Positions 1-8,144 of a DNA stretch of 34,388 nt are shown in pieces. This DNA comes from a virus: IMG/VR virus record IMGVR_UViG_3300025118_005059, positions 1 to 34,388 of that record, one strand, 5' to 3'. Every line of letters begins with the position of its first letter. Positions within the stretch are counted from its first letter, which is position 1. Under the pieces are notes generated by a model. It was not told the origin of the DNA. It did not search any database and saw nothing but the letters and a program-made list of their open reading frames with translations. A program made the position numbers and the translations under genes.

Positions 1-1701
1 ATGTTGCTCAACTCGTTCTTTAATTATATTCAATATTAACTCTACTCCTTTTTCATCTAAAGAAGTATCTAGTAATTCATCAAATATTACCAAATTATAC
101 GCTATGTCTCCTTGTAGTCTCCTCATATCCATAAACGTAAACAGCATAGCGAGGTCTATACTTTTTCTTTCAGCACCAGAAAAGTTAAAATAAGAGCATT
201 CTTGATTTTTTTCATTTACTATCTCTTCTTCAAAGTATTCATTAAACCTACAAATACAGTTGGCATCCATTTTTTGTAAATAATAGAGCAATCGATTATT
301 TAGTACATCTAAAATCTTTTTTACTATAAAGGATTTAACACCTTCTTCTGATAAAATATATTTTACTATTTCTAATATTTCTAAATCTGAATATATATTA
401 TTTGACGATTCTTCTAATTCACTGACTTCTTTTATTTTTGTTTTTATTTTAAAATCTAAATCCTGTATCTCTACATTAGTTTCTTTTTTTTGTACTTCAC
501 ATAATTCTTTTTTATTTGCTTTAAGATCCTTTGTAAGAGCATTAATATATGTTATTGTTAGTTTATTATTATTGTGTACAGTTTTAATATTAGAAATATA
601 TTCATTAAGTTGGTCTTCTGCTAATAAATTGTTATTTTTTAAGTCTAAAATACTTTTTTGCTGTTGATTAATACTTTCAATATCTTGATCACAGTTATTA
701 ATATCTTTTTCAATTTTATTTTTTTCTTTTTTTATGTGAGTTCTATCATGATTAGTAATTTGATGTAAACATGTAGGGCAAACATTTTCATCAGTACCTA
801 TGCTAATAAGTTGTTTGTTATAGAACTTTATTTCTGTTTGATGTTGAGTGATTTTAGTAGAATTGGAATCTAATTGCTTTTGTATTTCATTTAATTTAAT
901 TTTAATCTGTTGTAATTTATTTTTACTTTTATCATATAGATCTTTATTTATATCTTTTATTTTTTGTTTATTTTTCTCTATATCCTTATTAATAATTTCG
1001 ACCCGCTCTTTAATTTTATTTTTTTGCTCGGCAATATTAGTTATAATTTTATTTTTTTGTTCTTCAAGAAGCTTATAGATATTACTTGCATGATCAAAAT
1101 CTTTTGTAATATGTTCGTATTTTTTTTGTACCTCGTTATATTCTGATCTAGCTCTTAACAGCATATCAGAGAAGATTTCTAAATTTAAAATACCTTCGAT
1201 AAACTTTCTTTTTTCTACTTTCTTTTGCGCCATAAATGGTAAAGTAGAATTAACAGACATTATTACGCAGTTCTGAAAGACTTCTGGAGAACTGTTAAGT
1301 ATTAATTTTATTTTTTTGTTTGTATTAGGAATAGTACTCTCAGTAACATCAATATCATCAACAAATAAATAACACTTTGTTGGTTTTAATTTACGTACTA
1401 TTCTATAGTTTTTAATTTTATTGTTTTCGTTTATTGAAAAATCTAAATCAACATATGTATTTTTTTTATTTATATAATTTACGATAAACTCTTTTGATAG
1501 TTCTCTTATTGTTTCTCCAAATATAGCAAAATGTATAGCATCAGCTATTGTAGACTTACCGACACCGTTTCTTCTATCTTCTTTATCTCTGTTTATACCG
1601 GTAATAATATTTAAACCGGTACGAAAATTAATTTCGATCGGTTTTTTCCCAATAGAAAGAAAATTACAAATTTTTACACATTTAAAATTTACGTATTTCA
1701 T
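1..1701 (-). CDS. 46: gp46-like recombination nuclease ATPase subunit (SbcC/Rad50 family), cut by left edge
   Basis: This is the ATPase and coiled-coil partner of gp47. In T4 the pair resects DNA ends for recombination-dependent replication and degrades host DNA. The frame is open from the ATG at 1701 to base 1, giving 567 visible codons with the stop outside the window; T4 gp46 is about 560 residues, so little is missing. Visible features are a Walker A loop ending in NGVGKST (about residues 45-51), a long Lys/Glu/Asn-rich coiled coil, a zinc hook CPTC at residues 308-311, a second coiled coil, an ABC-type signature SGAERKS near residue 505, and a Walker B LVIFDE near 540. The Walker A is slightly unusual because RRNG replaces the common GxNG. 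The ATG overlaps the gp47 stop as ATGA, so translation is probably coupled. Confidence 0.93.
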   Translation of the reverse strand, partial: MKYVNFKCVKICNFLSIGKKPIEINFRTGLNIITGINRDKEDRRNGVGKSTIADAIHFAIFGETIRELSKEFIVNYINKKNTYVDLDFSINENNKIKNYRIVRKLKPTKCYLFVDDIDVTESTIPNTNKKIKLILNSSPEVFQNCVIMSVNSTLPFMAQKKVEKRKFIEGILNLEIFSDMLLRARSEYNEVQKKYEHITKDFDHASNIYKLLEEQKNKIITNIAEQKNKIKERVEIINKDIEKNKQKIKDINKDLYDKSKNKLQQIKIKLNEIQKQLDSNSTKITQHQTEIKFYNKQLISIGTDENVCPTCLHQITNHDRTHIKKEKNKIEKDINNCDQDIESINQQQKSILDLKNNNLLAEDQLNEYISNIKTVHNNNKLTITYINALTKDLKANKKELCEVQKKETNVEIQDLDFKIKTKIKEVSELEESSNNIYSDLEILEIVKYILSEEGVKSFIVKKILDVLNNRLLYYLQKMDANCICRFNEYFEEEIVNEKNQECSYFNFSGAERKSIDLAMLFTFMDMRRLQGDIAYNLVIFDELLDTSLDEKGVELILNIIKERVEQH

Positions 1702-2741
1702 GTAAACTGATTATATAATTGTACTGTTTTCATTATTACCTTGTCTTTATTATCTATATCTAAAGAGTCAATGTATTCTATAATACATTGTTTTATATTT
1801 AAATCACCAAGTTCGTTTGTTAGTTCAATATTATCTCCTATGTTAAATTTATGTAAATAGTCTGTCGTTAGAGAGAATGGAGATTCAAAAGTTATAGATG
1901 CAATTATTTTATCAAGTAGATTTGTTTTAATATCCTTATCTATAACGATTTTTATAGCGAGATTCGACCATCCTTTATCTTTTGCTATGTCTTTTAGCTT
2001 TTGAAGTTCACTTAAATTAACCTTTACGTGTATTGGAGATACATTATTTTCGAAAAATTCATACTTTACATCTTTACCACTAAGATCCAATATATAATAT
2101 CCTTTTTGATCTCCGATATCGTGAAAATCCATTTGAAATGGATTACCTGCGTAAATTATTTCTCCGTTTGAATACTTTCGTCGTTGTCTTTTGTGAAAAT
2201 GACCGGAAAAAATAAGTTTAGACTTTAAGAGTAGATCACAAGATTCGAATCCAAACTCACAAATTTTAAAGCTATTAAAATTAAAGTTTTGAACTTCGAG
2301 ATGTCCTATTAATAGGTCACAGGCTGGTATTTTTTTAATAGGGGTTCCCCACGGACAAAAGCCAACCTTTTTATTACAAATTGTTTGTATGGTTGGTTTG
2401 TCGATAATTGTAATGTTTTTTCTGTTGTTTAATATTGATAATGAGTGTACAGTAGAATTATCTTTATAATAAGCATCGTGATTACCGGGAATCATGACTA
2501 TGTCAAAATCTTTAAATAAATCTAATACATCATTTGTAAAATGAAGAGATTTTACGTTTATTTCATCTCGATAGTGGAAAAAGTCTCCTCCAAAAATTAA
2601 TTCTGTAATTTTTTGTGATTTTAACTGGGCTGAAAACCACTTGGCCCATGAGAAAGTAACATCATGCCATTTTTCGCTATTTTGATGTAAGCCTATATGT
2701 AAATCAGAAAAGAATCCGATTCTCTTGCTATTTAAAGACAT
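1698..2741 (-). CDS. 47: gp47-like recombination nuclease subunit (SbcD/Mre11 family)
   Basis: This is the metallophosphoesterase nuclease partner of gp46, acting on DNA ends in phage recombination and replication. At 347 residues it is close to T4 gp47 (339). The Mre11-type metal-binding motifs are all present in order: FSDLHIG (D13, H15), GGDFFH (D53), PGNHD (N87, H88, D89), GHLE (H147) and SGHFHKR (H181, H183). The C-terminal half is the less conserved capping and partner-binding region. The start ATG at 2741 lies immediately after the stop of the gp55 gene, with no Shine-Dalgarno sequence. The stop overlaps the gp46 start by 4 nt. The order gp55-gp47-gp46 on one strand matches marine T4-like phages. 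Confidence 0.95.
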   Translation of the reverse strand: MSLNSKRIGFFSDLHIGLHQNSEKWHDVTFSWAKWFSAQLKSQKITELIFGGDFFHYRDEINVKSLHFTNDVLDLFKDFDIVMIPGNHDAYYKDNSTVHSLSILNNRKNITIIDKPTIQTICNKKVGFCPWGTPIKKIPACDLLIGHLEVQNFNFNSFKICEFGFESCDLLLKSKLIFSGHFHKRQRRKYSNGEIIYAGNPFQMDFHDIGDQKGYYILDLSGKDVKYEFFENNVSPIHVKVNLSELQKLKDIAKDKGWSNLAIKIVIDKDIKTNLLDKIIASITFESPFSLTTDYLHKFNIGDNIELTNELGDLNIKQCIIEYIDSLDIDNKDKVIMKTVQLYNQFT

Positions 2742-3188
2742 TTATATGTATAATTCTCGGTCGTAATCCTTGCTAGGAGCCTTATTAGTAGTATCCTCCT
2801 CATTTACTAATTCTCCATAAATTTGCTGTTGATAGTCACTAATTGTTTGTCGATATTTTTTTTCTTTTTTTATTCTATTAATAAATGCATGATAGGCGAT
2901 CGTCGTAAAATAAGAGAATGGATTTGAGGGGGAATCTATTCTAAATTTTTTATTTTTCACGGCTGCAACCATTTTTACTACTGCATCGCCAATCATTTCG
3001 TCTTTGTAGCTATAATTTATGAAGTTTGGAGAATAGCTTAATCCAACTGCAATTTTATAAACTGATTCAGCTAATTCATCTATTAAATCGTCAGACTCAT
3101 AATAATCTTTTAAGTATTGTAAAAATTCTTTTGGATTAACATAGTAAGCTTTTTTATTAGGTTTTTTCTTTTTTATTTTGGGCTTCAT
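2742..3188 (-). CDS. 55: gp55-like late-transcription sigma factor
   Basis: This is a small phage sigma factor that in T4 directs host RNA polymerase to late promoters (TATAAATA) with gp33 and the sliding clamp gp45. The 148-residue protein is shorter than T4 gp55 (185). Residues about 60-111 match the sigma region 2 core of gp55, including YKDEMIGDAV, SNPFSYFTTIAYHAF and a basic helix after it. The N-terminus is very lysine-rich (KPKIKKKKPNKK). The ATG at 3188 lies inside the end of uvsW (32-nt overlap), consistent with coupled translation. Neither gp33 nor gp45 is in the window. Confidence 0.88.
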   Translation of the reverse strand: MKPKIKKKKPNKKAYYVNPKEFLQYLKDYYESDDLIDELAESVYKIAVGLSYSPNFINYSYKDEMIGDAVVKMVAAVKNKKFRIDSPSNPFSYFTTIAYHAFINRIKKEKKYRQTISDYQQQIYGELVNEEDTTNKAPSKDYDRELYI

Positions 3189-4611
3189 GGTATTGCGTAA
3201 AATTATAATTTATATGTTCGCTGTCATATAACGATAAACGCTGCTCTATATGACGTTGGCCATAACGTAAATTATCAGCGATATCAAAGATTATAAGCTC
3301 TTTCTTATCAATATGCAACCGAAGGCCTCGGCCTATACTTTGTATTATTTTAATTTTTGCTTTACCGCCGTTAGCAAATATTATATAATGTAAATTTTTT
3401 ATATTAATACCTGTAGAAAATATTTTTGATATAGCGACAACTACTATGTTATTTTGTTCCTCCATTAGGGTTTGTATTTTTTTACGTTCATCTACATCTA
3501 CTTCCCCTCTAATAAAATATACTTGTTTACCTTTACAGGAATTGTGTAATATATTCATTAATATTTCACCATGCTCTATGTAATCAATTAATATTAATAC
3601 ATTGTTATCTAGTTTATTTGAAAGTTTTGCCAATAGATTATTTCTGAAACAATTTTTACGTATAAATTCATTTTCCTGTAAATAATAAGCGTTAGAATTA
3701 TTACCATGATATATTTCCGTTGAAGGTGTATCGTAATTTAATTCTAAAACATGAACCTTAGCTGGTACGACATATTTTTCTTTTCTTAATTCATGAGCTT
3801 TTTTTTCAAATAATTGAGGTCCTATTTTACCATATATGTTCCATTTATCTAATAGCTCGGATGGTAAGGTCCCGGTAAATCCAAATCGATGAGATGTATC
3901 TATTTTTTTAAGAATGTTATTTATTTTATTTCCTTTTCTTACTTTATGTACTTCATCTACAATAAGAAAGTCTATATGCTTTATCCATGATATATCTTGC
4001 TTTGAGCTTTGTAAAATACCTAAATTAGCAATAATAACATTGTTAGATAAATTTAATTTATTTTTTCCTGTATATATAGTAGTAGAAAAGGAAACATTGT
4101 ATTGTTTAAAATCAGACATAGTTTGATTAACTAATCCTAGATCTGGAACTATAACTAGTCCTTTAAAATTTTTACTATAATTTTTGTAATAAAATTCTAA
4201 TAACCCAGCCATTGTAAGAGTCTTGCCGCCGGCAGTCGCAAGGACTACTGTTCCTCTCCCTCTGTCAATGCATTTGTTAATTATATCTTGTTGATATTGT
4301 CTATACTCTAAACTTAAATTATAATCAATAATATTATCTTTACGTAATGTAGGTATTAGTGCGTTTTTTATTTCTTTTGAAAAATCAATTTTTATATCTT
4401 TCGTTTTACAGAATTTTGTAATTTCTATTAATAATCCAATATCAGTTTTTCCTTGTTGAGTAATTACGTACGTGCGTTGTGGTACAAACCTGCCAAATCT
4501 TCTTTGAAAGTGTGCAGCTTCGTTTTTTACACTAAAATGCTCTCTGATGATATCTAACTCAGGTCCCTCTAGTACTGCTTGAGAGTTTGAATTTAATGTT
4601 ATATTGATCAT
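3157..4611 (-). CDS. uvsW: UvsW-like DNA/RNA helicase
   Basis: This is a superfamily 2 helicase. T4 UvsW unwinds branched recombination intermediates and R-loops, switching replication from origin-dependent to recombination-dependent. The 484 residues compare with about 503 in T4. Motifs in order are RQYQ (104-107), Walker A ATAGGKT (125-131), VPDLGLVNQ (motif Ia), DEVHK (219-223), FTGTLP (245-250), FSTGINI (398-404) and the arginine-finger motif QSIGRGLR (424-431). The N-terminal ~90 residues match the small UvsW-specific domain in position. The gene starts inside the end of uvsY (4-nt ATGA overlap) and ends inside gp55. The adjacent uvsY-uvsW pair is also found in T4. Confidence 0.93.
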   Translation of the reverse strand: MINITLNSNSQAVLEGPELDIIREHFSVKNEAAHFQRRFGRFVPQRTYVITQQGKTDIGLLIEITKFCKTKDIKIDFSKEIKNALIPTLRKDNIIDYNLSLEYRQYQQDIINKCIDRGRGTVVLATAGGKTLTMAGLLEFYYKNYSKNFKGLVIVPDLGLVNQTMSDFKQYNVSFSTTIYTGKNKLNLSNNVIIANLGILQSSKQDISWIKHIDFLIVDEVHKVRKGNKINNILKKIDTSHRFGFTGTLPSELLDKWNIYGKIGPQLFEKKAHELRKEKYVVPAKVHVLELNYDTPSTEIYHGNNSNAYYLQENEFIRKNCFRNNLLAKLSNKLDNNVLILIDYIEHGEILMNILHNSCKGKQVYFIRGEVDVDERKKIQTLMEEQNNIVVVAISKIFSTGINIKNLHYIIFANGGKAKIKIIQSIGRGLRLHIDKKELIIFDIADNLRYGQRHIEQRLSLYDSEHINYNFTQYHEAQNKKEKT

Positions 4612-5012
4612 TGAGTCTCAAGCTTTATTAATTCTACTAGATTTTTTATATCATTCGTAGCGAAGCTTATGTTTTTATATATATTTTCTAAGAAACTGAT
4701 AATAAGTGTTTCATTGTCAATGTTTTGATCTATAGTTTTTATTTCTTTTTTGTTTTGTACTGCCTTTTCTGCTATAGATCTATTTACTCGAACAGGTTCT
4801 TTATCCTGATAAGCGGTTACATATTCATTAATAAGAGAAGAGCGTTTAAATTTAAACTTATTTAATTTAATTTTATGATTAATTAATCTTGCAGACCATT
4901 TATGCTTATTGGCGACTAATTGCTCTTGAGTGGAAGTTACTTCTAGTCTAGAAAGATTCGTATCTATCTTTGCTTCATCTAAATACTGATTGATAATATC
5001 ACCAATCTCCAT
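4608..5012 (-). CDS. uvsY: UvsY-like recombination mediator
   Basis: UvsY loads the UvsX recombinase on gp32-coated single-stranded DNA. The protein has 134 residues, against 137 for T4 UvsY. It is charged and mostly helical, with an N-terminal acidic segment, a HKWSARLINHKIKLNK stretch resembling the SKWLNKH region of T4 UvsY, and a C-terminal hydrophobic segment that in T4 drives hexamer formation. Similarity is modest, so the call rests on length, this motif and position just upstream of uvsW. It is the first gene of the minus-strand block. A TTGACT/TATAAT promoter lies directly upstream, with only 6 nt between the -10 box and the ATG. Confidence 0.78.
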   Translation of the reverse strand: MEIGDIINQYLDEAKIDTNLSRLEVTSTQEQLVANKHKWSARLINHKIKLNKFKFKRSSLINEYVTAYQDKEPVRVNRSIAEKAVQNKKEIKTIDQNIDNETLIISFLENIYKNISFATNDIKNLVELIKLETQ

Positions 5013-5018
5013 TTATTT

Positions 5019-5045
5019 ATTATAGTCTCTTATTTAGAAAGTCAA
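5019..5045 (-). promoter_or_regulatory. sigma70-like promoter of the uvsY-uvsW-55-47-46 block
   Basis: On the minus strand TTGACT (5040-5045) and TATAAT (5019-5024) are separated by 15 nt. The predicted start of transcription falls at or within a few bases of the uvsY ATG at 5012, so the message would be leaderless or nearly so. The divergent 2OG oxygenase gene starts 45 nt away. The AT-rich background makes a perfect -10 box weak evidence alone; the paired -35 box raises it. Confidence 0.5.
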
Positions 5046-5057
5046 CTAAATATATAT

Positions 5058-5897
5058 ATGAGTAATACTTTTGAGCACATGTTAAATAAAATTAACGAAG
5101 CTCAATTAATTCTAGATCCATGGCCGTATATATTTATCAAGGAGTACACACCGGCGATGTTTTATAAGAAACTGTGTAATGAAACCACTAGTATACATCT
5201 TCAATTAGACTATGATAATTATACTGGAAGAACGGAAGAAATTGGATGGCGACAAACAGAGGAAGTATCTAATACTTGGTACGATGTTTCCCCAGCGTCA
5301 CTTAATTATGGTGGTGCAGTGTTACAGGAGTATTGCGATATTGTTTCTAGTAAAGAGATACAGTCTGCTATTTCTCTTAAATTTGCTGATTTTCTGAAAA
5401 AATATGGTCATGTTAATTACGTTAATAAATCACAAGATATAGTTGGTGTTGTAACATCATATGATGTTATAACTACAGGATGGAAATATCCAATACATTC
5501 TGAGATAAGGAAGAAGCTTTTTACTCATTTGCATTATCTAGCAATTGAAGGTGATGATAAATCTATAGGAACACGTGTGTATCCTAATACAGGAAAAGGA
5601 AACTCATTAGATTATGATAAAGATTGCTTGATGACGTTACCTTATCTTCCTAATAGTGCATTAATATTTTGTCCGAGTAATGTGAATGAACATAGAACTA
5701 ATCATGCAGTATGTAATACATCTAAACAAACAAGATATAGAAGATCTCTTCACACATTCTATCACTGTGAGTTCCCAGCCCCGGCAATACATAAAGTAGA
5801 TAAATGGGCGTTAATACCTGAAGATAAAAATTTAGGTTATTATTATTCTAATGAGAAGGAATATATGTATAACCGCTCTCGTATAGACTTAATTTAA
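5058..5897 (+). CDS. 2OG-Fe(II) oxygenase-like protein
   Basis: This is probably a 2-oxoglutarate- and iron-dependent hydroxylase, a class common in marine T4-like phages; its substrate is unknown. The 279-residue protein has a plausible facial triad: H147-S-E149 in a [17 protein letters not shown] segment (typical of the family's first metal motif and following strand), then H216 in RTNHAV, and R226/R228/R229 as candidates for the 2-oxoglutarate carboxylate. Glu replaces the more common Asp in the HxD/E motif. The stretch NSALIFCPS before H216 fits the strand that precedes the distal histidine. It is transcribed away from uvsY and its 3' end overlaps convergent folE by 9 nt. Confidence 0.72.
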   Translation: MSNTFEHMLNKINEAQLILDPWPYIFIKEYTPAMFYKKLCNETTSIHLQLDYDNYTGRTEEIGWRQTEEVSNTWYDVSPASLNYGGAVLQEYCDIVSSKEIQSAISLKFADFLKKYGHVNYVNKSQDIVGVVTSYDVITTGWKYPIHSEIRKKLFTHLHYLAIEGDDKSIGTRVYPNTGKGNSLDYDKDCLMTLPYLPNSALIFCPSNVNEHRTNHAVCNTSKQTRYRRSLHTFYHCEFPAPAIHKVDKWALIPEDKNLGYYYSNEKEYMYNRSRIDLI

Positions 5898-6527
5898 ATC
5901 TCTTACGAAATTATAGAATTCTTGTCTTGTAAGATCAGTTTTATCTAAGAAGGCCCCGGACATTCTAGCAGTTTTCATTGTACTATCATGCTTTACACCT
6001 CTTACACAAGCACACATATGATTAGCTTCTACTAATACTGCTACACCGTTATTTTCATCACATACTTTATCTATATGTGTATGAATTTGCATAGTTAGGT
6101 TTTCTTGTACCTGAGGTCTTCTCGCAAACCATTCAACAATTCTATTTAATTTACTTAAACCAATCACCTTACCATCTCTTCCAGGTATATAAGCTACATG
6201 CGCAACGCCAATAAACGGTAAATGATGATGCGAACAAAAGGAATGTACTGTAATATTACCTTGAAATACAATTCCATCGTATTTATCAATATTATCAAAT
6301 GCAGTAATTTTAGGTGGCTCTGTATAACATCCTTCCGCTAAGTCATTTACAAATGCTTTAGCTACTCTCTTAGGTGTATTTGAGCTATTAGGATCATTTC
6401 TCCAGTCAAACCCTAGAGCATCCATATATTTTTCATATGCCGCCGCTGCATTATTAATAATGCTCTCTTTTTCTTCAGGAGTCCGTGGTTGGTTTTGATT
6501 GGCATATTGAAGTAAATCCTCATTCAT
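5889..6527 (-). CDS. folE: GTP cyclohydrolase I (FolE)
   Basis: FolE converts GTP to 7,8-dihydroneopterin triphosphate, the first step of both folate and 7-deazaguanine synthesis. The 212-residue protein is near the usual bacterial length (222). The zinc site is intact: C98 and H101 in [10 protein letters not shown], and C172 in [12 protein letters not shown]. The family signature [17 protein letters not shown] (123-139) and the RGVKHDSTM segment are clear. A Cys at 174 replaces the common Met and is harmless by position. With the QueD-like and QueE-like genes 2.4-4 kb away on the other strand, the likely product path is GTP to 7-carboxy-7-deazaguanine. It has its own promoter, TTGATT-N16-TATACT, close to the ATG. 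Confidence 0.96.
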   Translation of the reverse strand: MNEDLLQYANQNQPRTPEEKESIINNAAAAYEKYMDALGFDWRNDPNSSNTPKRVAKAFVNDLAEGCYTEPPKITAFDNIDKYDGIVFQGNITVHSFCSHHHLPFIGVAHVAYIPGRDGKVIGLSKLNRIVEWFARRPQVQENLTMQIHTHIDKVCDENNGVAVLVEANHMCACVRGVKHDSTMKTARMSGAFLDKTDLTRQEFYNFVRDLN

Positions 6528-6534
6528 ATGAATC

Positions 6535-6562
6535 AGTATAATATAATTGAATTATAAATCAA
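6535..6562 (-). promoter_or_regulatory. sigma70-like promoter of folE
   Basis: On the minus strand TTGATT (6557-6562) and TATACT (6535-6540) are 16 nt apart. Only 7 nt separate the -10 box from the folE ATG at 6527, so transcription would begin at about the first codon. The same 51-bp divergent gap serves the plus-strand SGNH gene at 6579, which has TTGAAT at 6547-6552 and an AATAAT box at 6570-6575. Confidence 0.45.
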
Positions 6563-6578
6563 CTAATTAAATAATTAT

Positions 6579-7535
6579 ATGGATTACGTTATTTTAAATA
6601 ATGGTTGTTCTTTTTCTGCAGATTGGTCCTTACATCGTTACGGTTATGAGCGCCAGCCATTGCATCCGCGCCGCCAAGCTGATGCACCGGAGTCGCTGGG
6701 CGTTCACCCGAATGTGTACTACGCGCCCGGTGAGAAGAAGAAACTCTCCGATGCCCCTGGATCCGTGATCCGTTCGGATCAGTTTGGCTGGACTACATAT
6801 TGTAAATACTTACCTGGAAAAATATATAATATTGCGATGGGTGGTACAGGTATTGAGTCAGATAGATTAGCTAGTTTTATTAGTGATGTTGAAACCGGGC
6901 TCACGGACCGTAGGAACCTATATACATTTCAGGAGAATTTCGGTCCGACGGTACCGTCACCAAAGACCGGTGAGCCAAACTCAATACCTGCAGATCTTAA
7001 GGTAACACATTTTATTTATCAGCTACCATCATTATGTCGGCAAGTCATGCACACAACATTAAATTATGAAGATTTTATAAAGGCACCTATAGGCCTCCGG
7101 GAGGCGTGGGAGGAGTATAGAAAATCTTTATCAGAACCGTATGATCATGCGGAAGAAAAACGTAAATGGAAAGATAGAGAAGATTTATGGCGTAATATTG
7201 CAGCAGAATCATCTAATTTAGACAAATACGTAACAAAAGCATTAAATTCAATCCATGAAAGTGTAACCATGGTCCGGAAGAAATGGCCGGGTATAAAAAT
7301 TATACTATTAAAATATGTACATTCACATGAAAACAATACAGTAGCATATGTATTTAGTAAACTTTTTTATAAAAATGATATACGTAAGTACTGTGATGAC
7401 AATAATGTCGCATATATATATGAAAAAAACTTTCATACCCATTGGTTTGCTGAGAATGGGCTGGCGAATGATCGACGGCACCCTAACGAAGCAGGAGCAA
7501 GACTTATAGCCAGTAAAATTAAAGAATATTTATGA
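6579..7535 (+). CDS. SGNH-hydrolase-like protein with GC-rich insertions
   Basis: This is an SGNH/GDSL-type fold candidate, possibly an esterase acting on glycans; its substrate is unknown. Block I is NNGCSFSA (residues 7-14), with Ser in the nucleophile position. The C-terminal block is NDRRHPNEAG, giving a DxxH pair for Asp and His. The 318-residue protein is a longer paralog of the 238-residue product at 8145. Alignment by eye shows the same skeleton (ILNNGCS, YCKYLPGKIYNIA, THFIYQLPS, IILLKY, YIYEKNF, RHPNEAGARLIASKIKEYL) with two large extra blocks, about residues 17-68 and 109-140. Both blocks are GC-rich and contain palindromes, unlike the rest of the gene. There is no Shine-Dalgarno sequence; the ATG lies in the 16-nt string ATTAAATAATTATATG, repeated at 10985. 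Confidence 0.62.
   Translation: MDYVILNNGCSFSADWSLHRYGYERQPLHPRRQADAPESLGVHPNVYYAPGEKKKLSDAPGSVIRSDQFGWTTYCKYLPGKIYNIAMGGTGIESDRLASFISDVETGLTDRRNLYTFQENFGPTVPSPKTGEPNSIPADLKVTHFIYQLPSLCRQVMHTTLNYEDFIKAPIGLREAWEEYRKSLSEPYDHAEEKRKWKDREDLWRNIAAESSNLDKYVTKALNSIHESVTMVRKKWPGIKIILLKYVHSHENNTVAYVFSKLFYKNDIRKYCDDNNVAYIYEKNFHTHWFAENGLANDRRHPNEAGARLIASKIKEYL
6628..6786. other. GC-rich in-frame insertion inside the SGNH gene
   Basis: Bases 6661-6780 are about 62% G+C by hand count (74 of 120), in a window near 30%. The segment is absent from the paralog at 8145, whose reading goes directly from GCSHSAKT to TSYCDFLPG. It preserves the frame and adds about 50 residues rich in Pro, Arg, Gly and Ala. It ends with the perfect hairpin GATCCG-TT-CGGATC at 6767-6780. 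Origin unknown; it behaves like an inserted cassette or a local burst of GC-biased sequence. Confidence 0.6.
6947..6958. repeat. 12-bp perfect palindrome in second GC-rich block
   Basis: GACGGTACCGTC reads the same on both strands. It lies in the second GC-rich block of the SGNH gene (about 6893-6975), which is also missing from the paralog at 8145. CGGACCG at 6904-6910 and CGGTCCG at 6941-6947 form a wider inverted pair around it. Confidence 0.6.
7093..7105. repeat. GC-rich inverted repeat
   Basis: GCCTCC-G-GGAGGC is a perfect 6-bp inverted repeat with a 1-nt centre, inside the SGNH coding sequence. Its core resembles CCTCCGGAGG at 28123-28132 in an unrelated gene. Confidence 0.55.
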
Positions 7536-7651
7536 GAAAGATATGGTTTAAAATTAGAATTAGATGTGCGCAATTAAAGCAGTGGCTTTATTGTAAAATT
7601 AAAAGGATAAAAAACAAGCCGGATGATCCTAATATATATCCTTTTTGGTAG
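7532..7651 (+). CDS. small basic phage protein ending DPNIYPFW
   Basis: A 39-residue ORF starts at an ATG that overlaps the SGNH stop as ATGA. The product is Lys/Arg/Trp-rich at the N-terminus (MRKIWFKIRIRCAQLKQWL) and ends in PDDPNIYPFW. From memory, T4-like cyanophages carry many tiny proteins of this style: a basic amphipathic helix followed by a DPF(I/Y)-type tail. Function is unknown; membrane association is possible but not shown. Start overlap, composition and tail support a real gene. Confidence 0.6.
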   Translation: MRKIWFKIRIRCAQLKQWLYCKIKRIKNKPDDPNIYPFW

Positions 7652-7655
7652 TTGA

Positions 7656-7663
7656 TATAAATA
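7656..7663 (+). promoter_or_regulatory. T4-type late promoter box
   Basis: TATAAATA is an exact match to the T4 gp55-dependent late promoter box, and gp55 is encoded at 2742-3188. The box ends 5 nt before the ATG at 7669. T4 geometry would place the transcription start at about that ATG. An exact 8-mer is expected several times by chance in DNA this AT-rich, so position is the main support. Confidence 0.35.
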
Positions 7664-7668
7664 ATTTT

Positions 7669-7839
7669 ATGAAATCTGTTTTATTATGTGGAGGTAAAGC
7701 CTGTTGTCCAACTCTTACGTTAATTGAAGATAAAAAAATAGTTCAAATTACAGATGATACTGGTAATATTGTTAAAATGGATATATCTCAAGCTCGATTA
7801 ATCGATCAAGCTTTAAAGGATCTTGAGAAGGAGGAATAA
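7669..7839 (+). CDS. small conserved phage protein with CGGKACCP motif
   Basis: This 56-residue protein begins MKSVLLCGGKACCPTL. It has a Cys cluster (C7, C12, C13) followed by a short beta-rich segment (LIEDKKIVQITDDTGNIVKM) and a helix. Similar short proteins with an (L)CGG-x-x-CCP start occur in phage genomes, by my recollection, with unknown function; metal or redox binding by the three cysteines is possible. An earlier in-frame TTG at 7645 overlaps the upstream ORF and is less likely than this ATG. Confidence 0.6.
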   Translation: MKSVLLCGGKACCPTLTLIEDKKIVQITDDTGNIVKMDISQARLIDQALKDLEKEE

Positions 7840-7874
7840 TTATTTTTATTGATTTATTAGCGTGTATCGGTTTA

Positions 7875-8138
7875 ATGTTTATTCTTAAATACGGTACTAT
7901 TCTTAATTTTCCACGGAAACTCATTTCAAAAATATCTTTTATCAGAGAACTATTTAAGTGTAGTTTATGTTTAGGTTTTTGGACTGGTGTTATTGTGTAT
8001 TTTGCTAGTAATAATAAGTATATATTATTACCTTTCGCGAGCGCAGGTGTATGTTGGATAATAGATAATTTTAATAACGTTTTACAGTCTCTTGAAATTG
8101 TAATAGATGAGTTTTTAAGAGACCATAAAGACAAATGA
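7875..8138 (+). CDS. DUF1360-like small membrane protein
   Basis: The product has 87 residues with a CSLCLGFWTGVIVYF segment, typical of the phage DUF1360 family (C-x-x-C-x-G-F/Y-W), inside a hydrophobic helix, and a second hydrophobic stretch at YILLPFASAGVCWII. A role at the host membrane is inferred from this; function is unknown. The conventional start is the ATG at 7875, but the frame is open back to 7842, and the extra residues (IFIDLLACIGL before MFILKYGTIL) would complete a first membrane helix. An ATT at 7842 has AAGGAGG 7 nt upstream, although that string also encodes the end of the previous gene. Confidence 0.68.
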   Translation: MFILKYGTILNFPRKLISKISFIRELFKCSLCLGFWTGVIVYFASNNKYILLPFASAGVCWIIDNFNNVLQSLEIVIDEFLRDHKDK

Positions 8139-8144
8139 GAATAT

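Noticed and set aside
848-1146. Two plus-strand ORFs of 60-76 codons rich in Phe, Leu and Ile.
   Set aside because: They are antisense to the Lys/Asn/Glu coiled coil of gp46; AAA, AAT and GAA codons read backwards give Phe/Ile/Leu runs. No independent start signal.
7772-8134. Minus-strand ORF of 120 codons.
   Set aside because: Antisense to the DUF1360-like gene and the end of the CGGKACCP gene, which have recognisable motifs.
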